33,616 bases of DNA from Bacteroidaceae bacterium (GTDB lineage Bacteria; Bacteroidota; Bacteroidia; Bacteroidales; Bacteroidaceae): positions 1 through 33,616 of the forward strand of contig JAKSIZ010000029.1 of NCBI GenBank assembly GCA_024398515.1, read 5' to 3'. A program made the position numbers and the translations under genes. Within the stretch, counting starts at the first letter, position 1. Every line of letters begins with the position of its first letter. Under the pieces are notes generated by a model, which did no database searches, was not told the origin of the DNA, and worked only from the letters and a program-made list of their open reading frames with translations. Positions 7,799 to 17,610 of this stretch are shown here, piece after piece.

Positions 7799-8692
7799 TT
7801 ACTCTTCATCGAGGTCGTCAAGCGACATATCACCATCTTCGTCTTCCTCTGGAATCTCGAATGTTGTGCGATAATTTTCTTCAGTCATATCGTCAACATC
7901 CTCGTCGTTCATGTCAATGTCGTCAGCGTATGAGTCCTTTATATCGTCGTCATCCTCGTCTTCTTCGCTTTCGTCGCCATCAAGTTTGCTATTTGTGTTG
8001 ATTACAAGTTTCGGCACTTCAACGATAGGCCTAACCTTGGCAAATATAGCCTCGGTCCAAGTTCCCTTTTCTATTTCCAGCACTTCACAGCCATCGGCAA
8101 TCTTTTTCTCGTAAAGTCCACCCTCCTTATGCAGTCTGTCTGTCGGTAGGGTAGTGGTAGTGATGTTGAAACCACTCTCAATGATGTCGCGGATGCTTTG
8201 CGAGATGCTATCCCATCCACCGCCAAAGTTGTTTGCTATAACCTCAAGCATCTTTGCTGCCGTGATGTGACGTATGTTCTCGTAAGTAAAATCAGTGACT
8301 CTCTTTATCGCCTTTTTCTTCAGTGCTATTCCTATTACCTTATCGTCAACCTTCACTGTGCCGAGTTTGAACCCTTGTTTCTCAAGGCTCATCTTCGCAG
8401 GTTTATCGTCGCTGTCGTACTTCTCGACCATGAAAGCACCCTTTATCATCGACATATAGTGAGCGTATGTCTCAAAGAAATCAGCGTCTCTTTCAGCCTT
8501 CTTCAGCATCTTGAAAATGTCGTTCTCCTGATACTCCCAAAGCTTTCCACGCGTTACGTTCTTGAACGAAACCTTCTCGTCTTTCTTTGGTTCGTTTACT
8601 TCTGAAACGATGTTCAAGTCCTTCTCTGCAACCTGGTCTTCGCTGTTCTCCGTCTGCTCGTTCTTTGGCTTTTTAGTCTCTTCTGGATTCAT
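7799..8692 (-). CDS. Acidic protein of unknown function
   Basis: A 297-aa protein that I do not recognise. There is no signal peptide or membrane segment, so it is probably cytoplasmic. Residues ~1-45 are charged and low-complexity (MNPEETKKPKNEQTENSEDQ). The middle (~50-230) looks folded, with helices (FETYAHYMSMIKGAFMVEK), a GGGWDSISQSIRDIIESGF segment and KVRPIVEVPKLVI. The last ~60 residues are almost all Asp and Glu (ESEEDEDDDD, then EEDEDGDMSLDDLDEE). A well-formed promoter lies upstream at 8723-8753. Acidic tails occur in histone-mimic, chaperone and nucleic-acid-protein binding factors, but no specific role can be assigned. The gene ends ~120 bp upstream of the DPP-IV start and could be cotranscribed with it. 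Confidence 0.8.
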   Translation of the reverse strand: MNPEETKKPKNEQTENSEDQVAEKDLNIVSEVNEPKKDEKVSFKNVTRGKLWEYQENDIFKMLKKAERDADFFETYAHYMSMIKGAFMVEKYDSDDKPAKMSLEKQGFKLGTVKVDDKVIGIALKKKAIKRVTDFTYENIRHITAAKMLEVIANNFGGGWDSISQSIRDIIESGFNITTTTLPTDRLHKEGGLYEKKIADGCEVLEIEKGTWTEAIFAKVRPIVEVPKLVINTNSKLDGDESEEDEDDDDIKDSYADDIDMNDEDVDDMTEENYRTTFEIPEEDEDGDMSLDDLDEE

Positions 8693-8722
8693 AATATTTA
8701 CTGTTAATACTTAAATTTGCTG

Positions 8723-8753
8723 CAAAGATACTGTAAATCGAAGACAATACAAA
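8723..8753 (-). promoter_or_regulatory. Bacteroidetes-type promoter for the acidic protein gene
   Basis: On the minus strand TTTG (8750-8753) is followed after 19 bp by TATCTTTG (8723-8730), matching -33 TTTG and -7 TAnnTTTG. Transcription would start near 8716, about 24 nt before the start codon. Confidence 0.8.
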
Positions 8754-8830
8754 GAAAAAATAAAGTTTTTTACTTTAATTATTGAGATGCAACGTTACTT
8801 CGACGATAGTTGCACGTTATAATATTCAAA

Positions 8831-8936
8831 GTTGAACGTTAAAGTGTAAAAAACATTGCTGCAATGTTCGGCTCAACATTGGAGCAATGTTAGAGTCAAC
8901 ATTGCAGCAATGTTTGACAGAGTTAAGCGTTCAACT
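8831..8936. repeat. Three-palindrome array, family A, copy 2, with inverted arms
   Basis: Three 17-bp palindromes at 8852, 8875 and 8898 (AACATTGCTGCAATGTT, AACATTGGAGCAATGTT, AACATTGCAGCAATGTT), again exactly 23 bp apart. Outer arms GTTGAACGTTAA (8831) and TTAAGCGTTCAAC (8924-8936) are inverted copies of each other. The right arm matches, in reverse complement, the left flank of the copy at 2765-2847, so the two copies are in opposite orientation. It sits between divergent genes, which argues against a simple terminator role. No gene is seen in the rest of 8754-9022. Confidence 0.9.
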
Positions 8937-9022
8937 TTCCAAAGTCATTCGGAGGAGTAAAGCAAAGCATAGCATGAATTTGCAGTAAACATACAAATAA
9001 TCTCATTTTTTATGGGCATTTA

Positions 9023-9054
9023 TTTGTGTATGTTTAGCGAAATTATTATATTTG
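9023..9054 (+). promoter_or_regulatory. Promoter of the PI-PLC / glycine-rich protein operon
   Basis: TTTG (9023-9026), 20 bp, then TATATTTG (9047-9054): an exact match to the Bacteroidetes -33/-7 pattern. The start site would be near 9061, giving a leader of about 65 nt before the gene at 9126. Confidence 0.82.
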
Positions 9055-9125
9055 CAACGTGTATGGATTAGTATGAGAAATCAGAAACATTATTTTTGCG
9101 ATAACTTAATTTAATATACCACATT

Positions 9126-10283
9126 ATGAAATCATTGTTGAAACAATCATCTATTGCAGCAATCATTATGCTGCTCGTAGGTACGACGTATGGTTTTGCT
9201 TTTTCACAGGAAAAGTACAACATTCCAGATCATTCAAAATGGATGAGTAATCTAAGAGACGATGTCCCTGTACGACTTGTCAGTATTCCAGGGGCTCACG
9301 ATGCAGCTTCGGGAACAATAAACTCCGCCGGTACATCATGCCAGAACATGAACATCAACGACTTGTTCGATGCCGGCTGCCGATATTTTGATTTCCGCAC
9401 AGGCTTTACAAACGGCTTTATACTGCGAATGTATCATGGAATCATGGATTTGTCGAGAACGTTCAGCGGCGTCATGAACGACCTTTACAAGAAGCTTAAG
9501 GAGAATCCGACCGAATTTGTCATAGTAGAAGTAACGATAGAGCATGAAACGCTTAGGCACGATAGGGCTAAGCGACACTTGCGATCATATTTCCGCCACT
9601 CATTCGAAGAGGAGCATGATGTGCATAATTATTGGGATAACAAAGAGGAATTTGAGAATGCTGAGTCGAGATGGATGTATCTTCTGCCAGATGTAACCGT
9701 AGGCGAGGCACGTGGTCACGTGTTGTTGCTGTTCAATGAAAAGTACGATGACCTTGACATGATGCGTGGACCTTACATTCCAAGCAGGGGAGATGGGCCA
9801 GGCAGTATATGTTATATCCAAGGTTATGACAAGGATGGAAAGAGGTTTGATGCACCTGTCCATGCACAGAATAACTACCATTTTGATACGTTTGAGGATC
9901 ATCCGGAACTTAAATACAAGGATTACGCCGAACCGCAATGCGAGAAATTTACTGAGTATCTGCAGCAAAACCAGAATGCTCCAGTGTGGGGAATGAACTT
10001 CCTTTCAGCCTATATTGACGTGGTGCCAAACCAATATGACGTAGCGAAAGAGGTCAATCATAGGTTTGCACGCTTTGTCAACAGCAATCCGCAACTATAT
10101 TTAGGCATAGTTCTTATGGACTATTTCGCCTGTCCTTTCTATAAGAGCACATCAGCAACAACTACGAATGGCGACCTTGTAGTTGAGGCTGTAATCAACA
10201 ACAACCGTCGATTCTGGGACTATAACAAGATATATGGCAGCGGTAAAGACCGTCGCGAACCATTCGAAATGAAACAAAATTAA
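9126..10283 (+). CDS. Secreted phosphatidylinositol-specific phospholipase C X-domain protein
   Basis: A 385-aa protein with a signal peptide (~1-27, MKSLLKQSSIAAIIMLLVGT then TYGFAFS). The bacterial PI-PLC X domain follows: SIPGAHDA with general base/acid H58, RYFDFR with D89 and R91, and MYHG with the second histidine H104, all matching the B. cereus PI-PLC active-site layout. The family cleaves phosphatidylinositol or GPI anchors to inositol phosphate and diacylglycerol; the true substrate here could be another phosphodiester. It is first in a three-gene unit, 9 bp from the next start, which has an unusually clear AGGAG site. Its placement with two large secreted proteins suggests joint action at the cell surface or on host or protist lipids, which is an inference. 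Confidence 0.9.
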   Translation: MKSLLKQSSIAAIIMLLVGTTYGFAFSQEKYNIPDHSKWMSNLRDDVPVRLVSIPGAHDAASGTINSAGTSCQNMNINDLFDAGCRYFDFRTGFTNGFILRMYHGIMDLSRTFSGVMNDLYKKLKENPTEFVIVEVTIEHETLRHDRAKRHLRSYFRHSFEEEHDVHNYWDNKEEFENAESRWMYLLPDVTVGEARGHVLLLFNEKYDDLDMMRGPYIPSRGDGPGSICYIQGYDKDGKRFDAPVHAQNNYHFDTFEDHPELKYKDYAEPQCEKFTEYLQQNQNAPVWGMNFLSAYIDVVPNQYDVAKEVNHRFARFVNSNPQLYLGIVLMDYFACPFYKSTSATTTNGDLVVEAVINNNRRFWDYNKIYGSGKDRREPFEMKQN

Positions 10284-10292
10284 GGAGAAGAT

Positions 10293-13200
10293 ATGAAAAA
10301 GACAATAACTTCTATCATCATGGGCATTGCGCTTATGGCTGCTGCAAGTGCCCAGAATGCAGGGATACAGTTCCTTCATCCGAACTATGACAAGGTTCTT
10401 GAAGATGGTGTTCACTATGCAATTCAGTTTGACAGCCTGGTCATTGACAAGCACGACAGGAGATTTGTCGCTCCTCTGTCCGTGAACGTAGGCGCAGTTG
10501 CAGTCCTCGAATTGCGTCATGGGCAAAAGATAATAGTAAAAGGTTCCAATGGAATACGTGATGAATACGACCTTGATAAACGGCGTCAAGGCTATCCAGG
10601 CATCCTTGTCCCTGAAGGTGCAACGCTCGTTGTCTATGGCGATGGCGAAATAATTGCCAAAGGTGGCGATGCAGGCAACGGCGCAATAGGAGGGCATGGA
10701 GGCGATGCTGACATGGAAGGAAAGACCATAACATTTGGATATGGCGGCGCAGGAGGTGTCGGTGGCGGCGGTGCTGCCCCTGGTATCGGAGCAGTTGGCG
10801 GCCAAGGCGGACTGGGAGGTGCGCAGACAGAATTACTGACATACAATGTGTCATTGGGTAAAGAATACAATGAACTCACAACGAATGCAAACAAAGGTGA
10901 GAACGGTAAGCCTGGCAACAACATGGGAAAGGTCTATGTCCTTGGTAATGTCAAGATAAGTGCGCAGTCAGGAAAACAGGGAACTTTCGTCTATAATTAT
11001 GCCACACATGGCACTGGATTGAACTTCACCGAAACAAGATCAACCAGTAAATACTTCCGTATTGGATATGGCGGTGCTGGTGGAAACGGTGGAAGCGGCG
11101 TAGCTCCATTATTCGACATCGGTGGTAGCGCACCTGGTTCTGGCGGTGGCGGCAGTGGTAATAGCAGTAGTTTTATGTCTTCTGGAGATAGAGATAAATT
11201 AAAATTCAAATCCGGTGCTGGAGGTAGAGGCGGAAACTCGCTTGTAGATAGTATCTCAGGAATGCATGGAGAAGGAATAGGAAACTATCATTTTAGTGAA
11301 GGTAATGGCGGTAACGCTGGTAAAGACTATGGTGGCAATGGTTCTCTTTATATTGCAGGCAACGTAATGTTAAATTGCAAGTATGATGCAAATTCTGTAA
11401 AGGCAATAACCGATTTGTCGATGGTGCCCGAGAAAGCACGTCATCTTCTTGTCCGTCCTATAGTAGGAGCAGAGTGGGCTGGCGGCATTACTACCCTTGA
11501 AACCTTTGTGGGACAAGAAATGCCAAAGACAAAGGTCGTAATTCCTGTTGATGTAAAGAAAGGTTCTTTCATGGGATATTATGACCAATATGGCAAGAGA
11601 GTATATGACGAACAAGGTAATTTGGCTTTGGACAAGGACACTGAATCTTATAACTTTGTCGTGAATACCATTGACGGAGCAGACCATTGGTATGTGAACA
11701 GTTTGGATACTGTTAAACTGTCGGCTTCATGGTCGGGAGTAAAGAGCATCTTCGTCGTACGTTATTTGGAAAATCCAAATTATAATGGCTACAAGACAGC
11801 CAAGGAACACTATACTACTGGTTCGGTTGTTGTAGAGCAAATATATGTTCCAAAGACATTGTCTTCTGCAAAGGTTGCCGTATATCCTTCAGGCAAAAAT
11901 GGCATTGACCGATACTTATATAATTATAAGGAAGGGAACATAGATTCTATTACGGTTAATCTTGACAAGGTCAATCAAACTGTAGTAGTTGAGATGCTTT
12001 ACGATAATAAAACATATAACCTCACCTGGGAAGGACTTGACGAAGAAACTTTGAGCCGTCGTTGCATAAACCTCAGCGAATATACTGTGGCTGGCAACTA
12101 TCCTCACGGAATGGTTATCAACTATCCAGAGTTGCGCCAACTTGAAGGTAGTCAGTTTGATCATTGGGAGCGTAAGATAGCTGAAAACAAGTACGGGACA
12201 TTTGACGGAAGCGAGATGCCTACTGAAGATCTCATTCTTCGACCAGTCTTTGTTGATGTAAAGTTTAATGCTTCTGTTGAGAAAGAAGGCGATGGCAGCA
12301 TACAATTGAGATTAAAGAATGGTGAAGTGATAAGTGACCAAACAGCGATTGCATATCATTCACAAGTCAACATTGCTATTACATGCGCCACTGATTACCG
12401 TTGCAAGAGCTTGCAGGTGATTGGCGTTGATACTAAACGAGAGATTGAACTATCAGCAAATGATAGTCTCACAACATTCCTGATGCCTGACGAAAATGTG
12501 ATTGTCCGTGCATCGTTCGAGTATCATCCGTACTTTACACTTAAAGTGAGCAAGAATAGCAATGACGCAAAATACTATGTTACGAAGGATTGGAACACAT
12601 ACTTCACCAATGACAATGACTACTACAAGTTCGATAGCAAGCAATTTGCAGGAAAGGTGAACGATATGAAATATGGTGAAGGCGATCGTCTTTACTTACA
12701 CACAGATATAGTAGGCGATGACGGTTCGCGCGAACCTAAGGTGTCTGTATCAAAGAAGTATTATGATGAAACGATATTGCAGGAACTGAAGGCTTGTTCA
12801 ACAGGTTATGCCGACTCAACGTTCACCTACTTTGCTGTCGCAGTAGATAAATACATGACAGCAGCCGACCTGCCAATACAGATAGTTTGGAGCAAACCTC
12901 GACCACAATATAATATCAGTGCATACGATAGCGACAAGGCGTCTTTCACTGAATTGTATTCCGGTAAATACGACATAAGCGGCACTGGTGTTGCATACGC
13001 CAACGACTTAATCACGTTTAGCGTGGAGAGCGAGGATTCTACATTCGATTCTTCAAACATCCTGATTGAGTATATGGATGGATCTGACACTCAATATATG
13101 AATGTTAACAAAATAGAAGGCAAACAAACTTATTTGTTCCGTATGCCTGAAAGCGATGTGGAACTGAGTCTGATAGATGGCAACAAACATTCCATCATAA

Positions 13201-13583
13201 CAGATTGCGAGAACGACAGCATTATCATCGTTGCCCCTGCAACAGGTATCGCAGGATATCCAGTTACATTCAGTTTGTTCTATATGTCCGAGCCTATTAG
13301 CGATTCTAAAGCCGCGGATCTGGCAGTATTAATAAATGGAGAACCTTATACGGATGTGTTGAAACCAAACAACAATACTTTCATAATGCCTGACGAAGAT
13401 GTTAACTTGTCGTTCTTGATTGGCGAGATTACAATAGTTAATTTCGTTAGAGAAGACATGAAACCTTCTATGGATGTATATAATCTAATGGGACAGAAAG
13501 TTGGCAATCTGCGCCAGTATTATTCTGGCACTCTTCCAAAAGGAATACTCATTGTGAATGGTAAAAAAATAAGAATTAAATAA
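10293..13583 (+). CDS. Large secreted glycine-rich repeat protein (1096 aa)
   Basis: A signal peptide (~1-20, MKKTITSIIMGIALMAAASA) indicates export. Residues ~60-115 look like beta-strand rungs, then ~115-355 form glycine-rich stretches (GYGGAGGVGGGGAAPGIG, GAGGNGGSG, GSGGGGSG) interspersed with beta-rich segments, as in polyglycine-II or beta-helix surface proteins. Later come FMGYYDQYGKRVYDEQGN (~425) and several modules ending in MPDENVIV, MPESDVEL and MPDEDVNL, a pattern of divergent InlB B-repeat-like modules. The C-terminus (YNLMGQKVG, then LPKGILIVNGKK) resembles a type IX secretion or similar sorting signal. It is a paralogue of the next gene. AGGAG lies 5-6 nt before the start. Function is unknown; adhesion or matrix binding is the main guess. 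Confidence 0.85.
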   Translation: MKKTITSIIMGIALMAAASAQNAGIQFLHPNYDKVLEDGVHYAIQFDSLVIDKHDRRFVAPLSVNVGAVAVLELRHGQKIIVKGSNGIRDEYDLDKRRQGYPGILVPEGATLVVYGDGEIIAKGGDAGNGAIGGHGGDADMEGKTITFGYGGAGGVGGGGAAPGIGAVGGQGGLGGAQTELLTYNVSLGKEYNELTTNANKGENGKPGNNMGKVYVLGNVKISAQSGKQGTFVYNYATHGTGLNFTETRSTSKYFRIGYGGAGGNGGSGVAPLFDIGGSAPGSGGGGSGNSSSFMSSGDRDKLKFKSGAGGRGGNSLVDSISGMHGEGIGNYHFSEGNGGNAGKDYGGNGSLYIAGNVMLNCKYDANSVKAITDLSMVPEKARHLLVRPIVGAEWAGGITTLETFVGQEMPKTKVVIPVDVKKGSFMGYYDQYGKRVYDEQGNLALDKDTESYNFVVNTIDGADHWYVNSLDTVKLSASWSGVKSIFVVRYLENPNYNGYKTAKEHYTTGSVVVEQIYVPKTLSSAKVAVYPSGKNGIDRYLYNYKEGNIDSITVNLDKVNQTVVVEMLYDNKTYNLTWEGLDEETLSRRCINLSEYTVAGNYPHGMVINYPELRQLEGSQFDHWERKIAENKYGTFDGSEMPTEDLILRPVFVDVKFNASVEKEGDGSIQLRLKNGEVISDQTAIAYHSQVNIAITCATDYRCKSLQVIGVDTKREIELSANDSLTTFLMPDENVIVRASFEYHPYFTLKVSKNSNDAKYYVTKDWNTYFTNDNDYYKFDSKQFAGKVNDMKYGEGDRLYLHTDIVGDDGSREPKVSVSKKYYDETILQELKACSTGYADSTFTYFAVAVDKYMTAADLPIQIVWSKPRPQYNISAYDSDKASFTELYSGKYDISGTGVAYANDLITFSVESEDSTFDSSNILIEYMDGSDTQYMNVNKIEGKQTYLFRMPESDVELSLIDGNKHSIITDCENDSIIIVAPATGIAGYPVTFSLFYMSEPISDSKAADLAVLINGEPYTDVLKPNNNTFIMPDEDVNLSFLIGEITIVNFVREDMKPSMDVYNLMGQKVGNLRQYYSGTLPKGILIVNGKKIRIK

Positions 13584-13604
13584 TAATATAATATTAATAA
13601 GGAG

Positions 13605-16600
13605 ATGAAAAAGTATTATTGCATCGCATTGTTGGCAACATTGTTCTTTGGAATGGCATCTGTTGCAAGAGCTGATGTGCAGGAAGTTGTTTTCCACACT
13701 GGAACAATCACATTCGAGATGGGAAACGAAACCTATATTGTGAAAAATACAACAAAACACAATGTGAATGGTTTGGAAAATGCGAAAAACGGTGGACCTG
13801 CCATGAAAGTTAAAGAAGGGTGCACCGCAACCTTGATTATTCCAAAAGAAACCACACTTGAGTTATGGGGCTCAAACGCCAAGTCTGATAAAGAGAGCAT
13901 CGCACCTGCATGTCCTGCAATTGAAATACCTAAAACCAGTACGCTTATTATAAAAGGTGATGGAATTCTTCTTGTTCATGGTGGCGATGGACTGGAAAAG
14001 ACAGATGGAAAAGATGGAAAAGATGCTTATGTAGGAGATAAATGGTCGTTACCGCCATATTACACAGGCATGGGTGCTGCGGGAGGAGCTGGCAGCTTTG
14101 GCAATGCTAATGGCATAGGAACGCCTGGAGGTGTTGGAGGCTTAGGTGGAGTTGCTCCACAGGCATGTGCCACGGCTGATGACAAGTGGCATGTCAGTCG
14201 GAACAGAGCCTCCGAGGATAGATACAAAGGTGGTAATGGAGGTGATGGCGAATCGACTAAGGCAATGGGTAAGTTATATGTCTTCGGCAGTGTCTCGATT
14301 GTTTGTTACATAGGTGGCAAATCATACCCGTATTCGTCAAACAAGACTGTTATAGATAAATATCTGTCCGAAAATGTATCTAAAGGAGGAAGTGATCTTG
14401 TAATAGAGCCATGCAACTATAAATCTTTTGCTGGTGGCGGTGGCGGTGCCAATGGTGGTACGTGCTATTCTGTCATGTATGGCATTGGTGCTGGTGCTCC
14501 AGGTGCTGGCGGTGGTGGTGCCGGCGGCAGTGGAGGAATAGATGACGAATACTGGAAATCAAATTTGGATTTCTTCTTCGGCTATGGTGGAAATGGCGGA
14601 CAAGGTGATCTTAAAAATGGACATGACGGAGGAAGAGGTTATAAGAAGCGCACTCATGCGGATGGCGGCAAAGGCGGCAAAGCTGGTGCAGCAGGACGTA
14701 GAGGCGATAACGGACAGTTATTCTATACTAATAACGTGTTCATCGAACTTGACACACTTCTTACTCCTGCACCGAAAGGATTCTACTATCGCCAAATGAA
14801 GGCATACGAAAAGTCGCACTCTACAAATTTGTCCGACCTCTCGTACGAAGGGATAGTTTCTTCACATAATGCTGTAATGAATCATTTCCGTGTTAAGCGA
14901 AACAGTAATTATGAAGATCTTGCAGCATTCTTCCAAGGAATGCGATTGACCAATTACGTGCCTGATGTTGATGTCCCAAAACTTGACGAAGTAAATGGCA
15001 ATTCCTATTTCATGGGATACTTTGACCAGTACGGGAATAAAGTGTTCAATAAAGACGGAAAACTTGAGATTGCATTAAACGACGATGCAAACGAGGCAAA
15101 TCCTGTCATCTATAAAAACGATGGATATGGTACCTGGTATATTGATGCCCTTGAAGATATAGAGTTGCATCCTGTATGGCAAGACTCTGTCACAGTGTTT
15201 GTCAATCATATCGTCGAAGATGCAGAATGCAAAGATGCCTATCACAAGGATTGCTTCTCAAGCAAGAACTGTCTCGTGATAACCGAAACCAAGCGTTATG
15301 CTGTAAGTCATGGAGAGACTATGAGGATAAGGTCAATTGCATATCGCGACCTTGACAATAATCCTATCGAAGACTTGAACTTCAATGATGGCAGATATTA
15401 CTTGGCTGAAGGCGAAAAGGATACTGTCGTCACATTCTACGACAACGAACCTGTGATAAACATCGTTCATAAATATATGCGCAAGTCGTATAACTTCAAG
15501 TGGGATTATTCCGACTTGTGCAAGTCCGATGAGTTCTATGCAAACCTTACAAATGCCGGCAGCTATACAAAGGCTAAGACCTTGAAATATGGCAAAGCAA
15601 TTACTTATCCTGAGTTGAAACCGATACGGGGAAAGGTTATCACTGGCTGGAATCCAACGGAGATTGCAACAATGCCTGCCAATGACCTTACTCTGAAGGC
15701 AACGGTTGACAACATGTTGTTTACCGTCAAGGATAGTGTCAATAGGGGTTCAACGGCAAGCAGACTGCAACTTAGTCCTGCCAATGCATTGTATGGCCAG
15801 ACCGTAACCATTAATATCGAGTTGGAGAAGGGCACTCATCTCGTCAACTTGTCAGTCAAACCTGCTAACGACACTACAAAGGTTGAACTGAAAAAAGTCA
15901 ACGATACAAGCTACACATTCCTGATGCCTAATGACCACGTGACTTTAGATGGTGAGTTTGTCATGTCAAAGTATAACCTGCTGAACGTTCAAAGCAACAT
16001 GCCTGACAAGACTCGCGTGGCTCTGCTTGACGATGACGAAAAGCTTTACTCTGACTATCCAGAATGCTTCGGCGTAAATAAAACCGACGAAAACTATGGC
16101 GGTACGATAGCAGAATATGAGGTATATAAGACTAAATGGATGAAAATCCTGACCAATCTTGAAGGTAATGATACCGACATTGAAAACGCTACGTCAGCCA
16201 CAACGGCACTTCGTCCTAACGTAACCATCACTTCTGCGGACGGTGAATTGATTGATGAAACGATAGCATCACGCCGCTATTTCAATGGCCGCGACGTTAA
16301 AGCGTTTGAATATTATGTGCATGATGCCAGCTCTTTGTCAATCGACATCCAGTGGGAAAGCCAACTTGCAAAGACTATAAAGATAGAATATCCTCTAAAA
16401 GTAAAGGTTGTATCAATGCATAGCGACTGCCAGGACAACATAATGAACTCTGACAAACGCAGTGGAGTGGCTTATGCAAACGACTACGTTACGTTTGTAG
16501 CCACCTCACAAGTTGCCTCATTCAACAGCGACAATATCTATGCCTACTACTTAGACGCCGCTCACAGGCAGATAACTGTTGGGGTAGAAGTGCTCAAGGA

Positions 16601-17582
16601 CACGGTCAACTCAAACTATCAATGTTGGTTCCGTATGCCGGAAAGAGACGTAGCGGTTACGATTAGCGTAGGTCCGAAAGTCGCTGTAAAGACTGATTAC
16701 CCTGACGATCTATATGAATTAGATACGCCAGACAGCGCAGTAGTGGGAAGCATCATCCCATTTGAAATCCTCAGAAGGACTGTTGGACAAGACTTCGAGG
16801 CAGAACCAAAGGCACTCCATCCTGTAGGTCTTTACGGCAATGAAATGATGTTGGCTGAAGGTACACCATTCGAATTCATCTCTGTTTCCCCTGATATGCC
16901 GGCAATTGGTGCTTGCTCTTTCGTTGTGCCTGACGATGAAACCTTCGTCATCAAGAATGGTATTCCGCATCGACCTCAAATCTTCAACGACTGGTTCACA
17001 CTCTATATTGACGAAAATGCCTCCCTGCCAGACTTTGTCGAGGTGTTCAGCATCAACTTCAACGAAGACAGCAAACTGGAATTAGAGCCTACCGGTTCCA
17101 CGGAGGTCATGGCAAACATGCCAGTCGTTTGCCGTCTCGATGAGGACAAGATGCCAGAGTCGCTGTTTGTCACTAACGGTGAACTCAGCAGCGGACAGTT
17201 TATCTTCATTCAGACCGATCCAAACAGCGAAGGGCAGAATGTGCCAGTGGCAATCAACGGCATCTTGGTCAACGGAACCTTGGAAGACGTAGATTGTGCC
17301 ACACTTGAACAGGATTGCGTCAACGGCGAAAAAATCTATCGCTTCGACTTCGACGAGCAACTCAACTCTCCTTGCTTCAGGGTGGCAGAGACGTCATTCA
17401 TCTTCGATGCCTTCACAGTCTATCTGAAGGCTGAAACTCAGGGCGAACCGCTGTACCCGACAGGTATCGTCACCCTTCGTCAAGGCGACAGCACATCCCC
17501 GTCATACAATATCATGGGTATGAAAGTCACACCTTCATATAAGGGCATCATCGTCAAGCGAGGCAAGAAATACATAAAGTAA
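13605..17582 (+). CDS. Large secreted glycine-rich repeat protein (1325 aa), paralogue of the preceding gene
   Basis: A signal peptide (~1-23, ending ASVARA) is followed by a beta-rungs region (LIIPKETTLELWG, LIIKGDGILLVHGGDG), then glycine-rich blocks (~135-370: GMGAAGGAGSFG, GGVGGLGGV, GAPGAGGGGAGGSGG). The shared FMGYFDQYGNKVFNKDG (~468) and modules ending MPANDLTL, MPNDHVTL and MPERDVAV match its neighbour's architecture, so a tandem duplication followed by divergence is likely. The extra ~230 residues are mainly at the C-terminal half. The end (YNIMGMKVTPSYKGIIV, then KRGKKYIK) parallels the neighbour's putative sorting tail. It begins 21 bp after the previous stop, with GGAG directly abutting the ATG. 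It is the last gene of the unit. No enzymatic motif was recognised. Confidence 0.85.
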   Translation: MKKYYCIALLATLFFGMASVARADVQEVVFHTGTITFEMGNETYIVKNTTKHNVNGLENAKNGGPAMKVKEGCTATLIIPKETTLELWGSNAKSDKESIAPACPAIEIPKTSTLIIKGDGILLVHGGDGLEKTDGKDGKDAYVGDKWSLPPYYTGMGAAGGAGSFGNANGIGTPGGVGGLGGVAPQACATADDKWHVSRNRASEDRYKGGNGGDGESTKAMGKLYVFGSVSIVCYIGGKSYPYSSNKTVIDKYLSENVSKGGSDLVIEPCNYKSFAGGGGGANGGTCYSVMYGIGAGAPGAGGGGAGGSGGIDDEYWKSNLDFFFGYGGNGGQGDLKNGHDGGRGYKKRTHADGGKGGKAGAAGRRGDNGQLFYTNNVFIELDTLLTPAPKGFYYRQMKAYEKSHSTNLSDLSYEGIVSSHNAVMNHFRVKRNSNYEDLAAFFQGMRLTNYVPDVDVPKLDEVNGNSYFMGYFDQYGNKVFNKDGKLEIALNDDANEANPVIYKNDGYGTWYIDALEDIELHPVWQDSVTVFVNHIVEDAECKDAYHKDCFSSKNCLVITETKRYAVSHGETMRIRSIAYRDLDNNPIEDLNFNDGRYYLAEGEKDTVVTFYDNEPVINIVHKYMRKSYNFKWDYSDLCKSDEFYANLTNAGSYTKAKTLKYGKAITYPELKPIRGKVITGWNPTEIATMPANDLTLKATVDNMLFTVKDSVNRGSTASRLQLSPANALYGQTVTINIELEKGTHLVNLSVKPANDTTKVELKKVNDTSYTFLMPNDHVTLDGEFVMSKYNLLNVQSNMPDKTRVALLDDDEKLYSDYPECFGVNKTDENYGGTIAEYEVYKTKWMKILTNLEGNDTDIENATSATTALRPNVTITSADGELIDETIASRRYFNGRDVKAFEYYVHDASSLSIDIQWESQLAKTIKIEYPLKVKVVSMHSDCQDNIMNSDKRSGVAYANDYVTFVATSQVASFNSDNIYAYYLDAAHRQITVGVEVLKDTVNSNYQCWFRMPERDVAVTISVGPKVAVKTDYPDDLYELDTPDSAVVGSIIPFEILRRTVGQDFEAEPKALHPVGLYGNEMMLAEGTPFEFISVSPDMPAIGACSFVVPDDETFVIKNGIPHRPQIFNDWFTLYIDENASLPDFVEVFSINFNEDSKLELEPTGSTEVMANMPVVCRLDEDKMPESLFVTNGELSSGQFIFIQTDPNSEGQNVPVAINGILVNGTLEDVDCATLEQDCVNGEKIYRFDFDEQLNSPCFRVAETSFIFDAFTVYLKAETQGEPLYPTGIVTLRQGDSTSPSYNIMGMKVTPSYKGIIVKRGKKYIK

Positions 17583-17610
17583 AGTCCAGGACGACCCTTA
17601 TACTCCGAAA

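Noticed and set aside
10634-10924. Proline-rich 96-aa minus-strand frame
   Set aside because: It is the reverse complement of the GGN codons of the glycine-rich protein.
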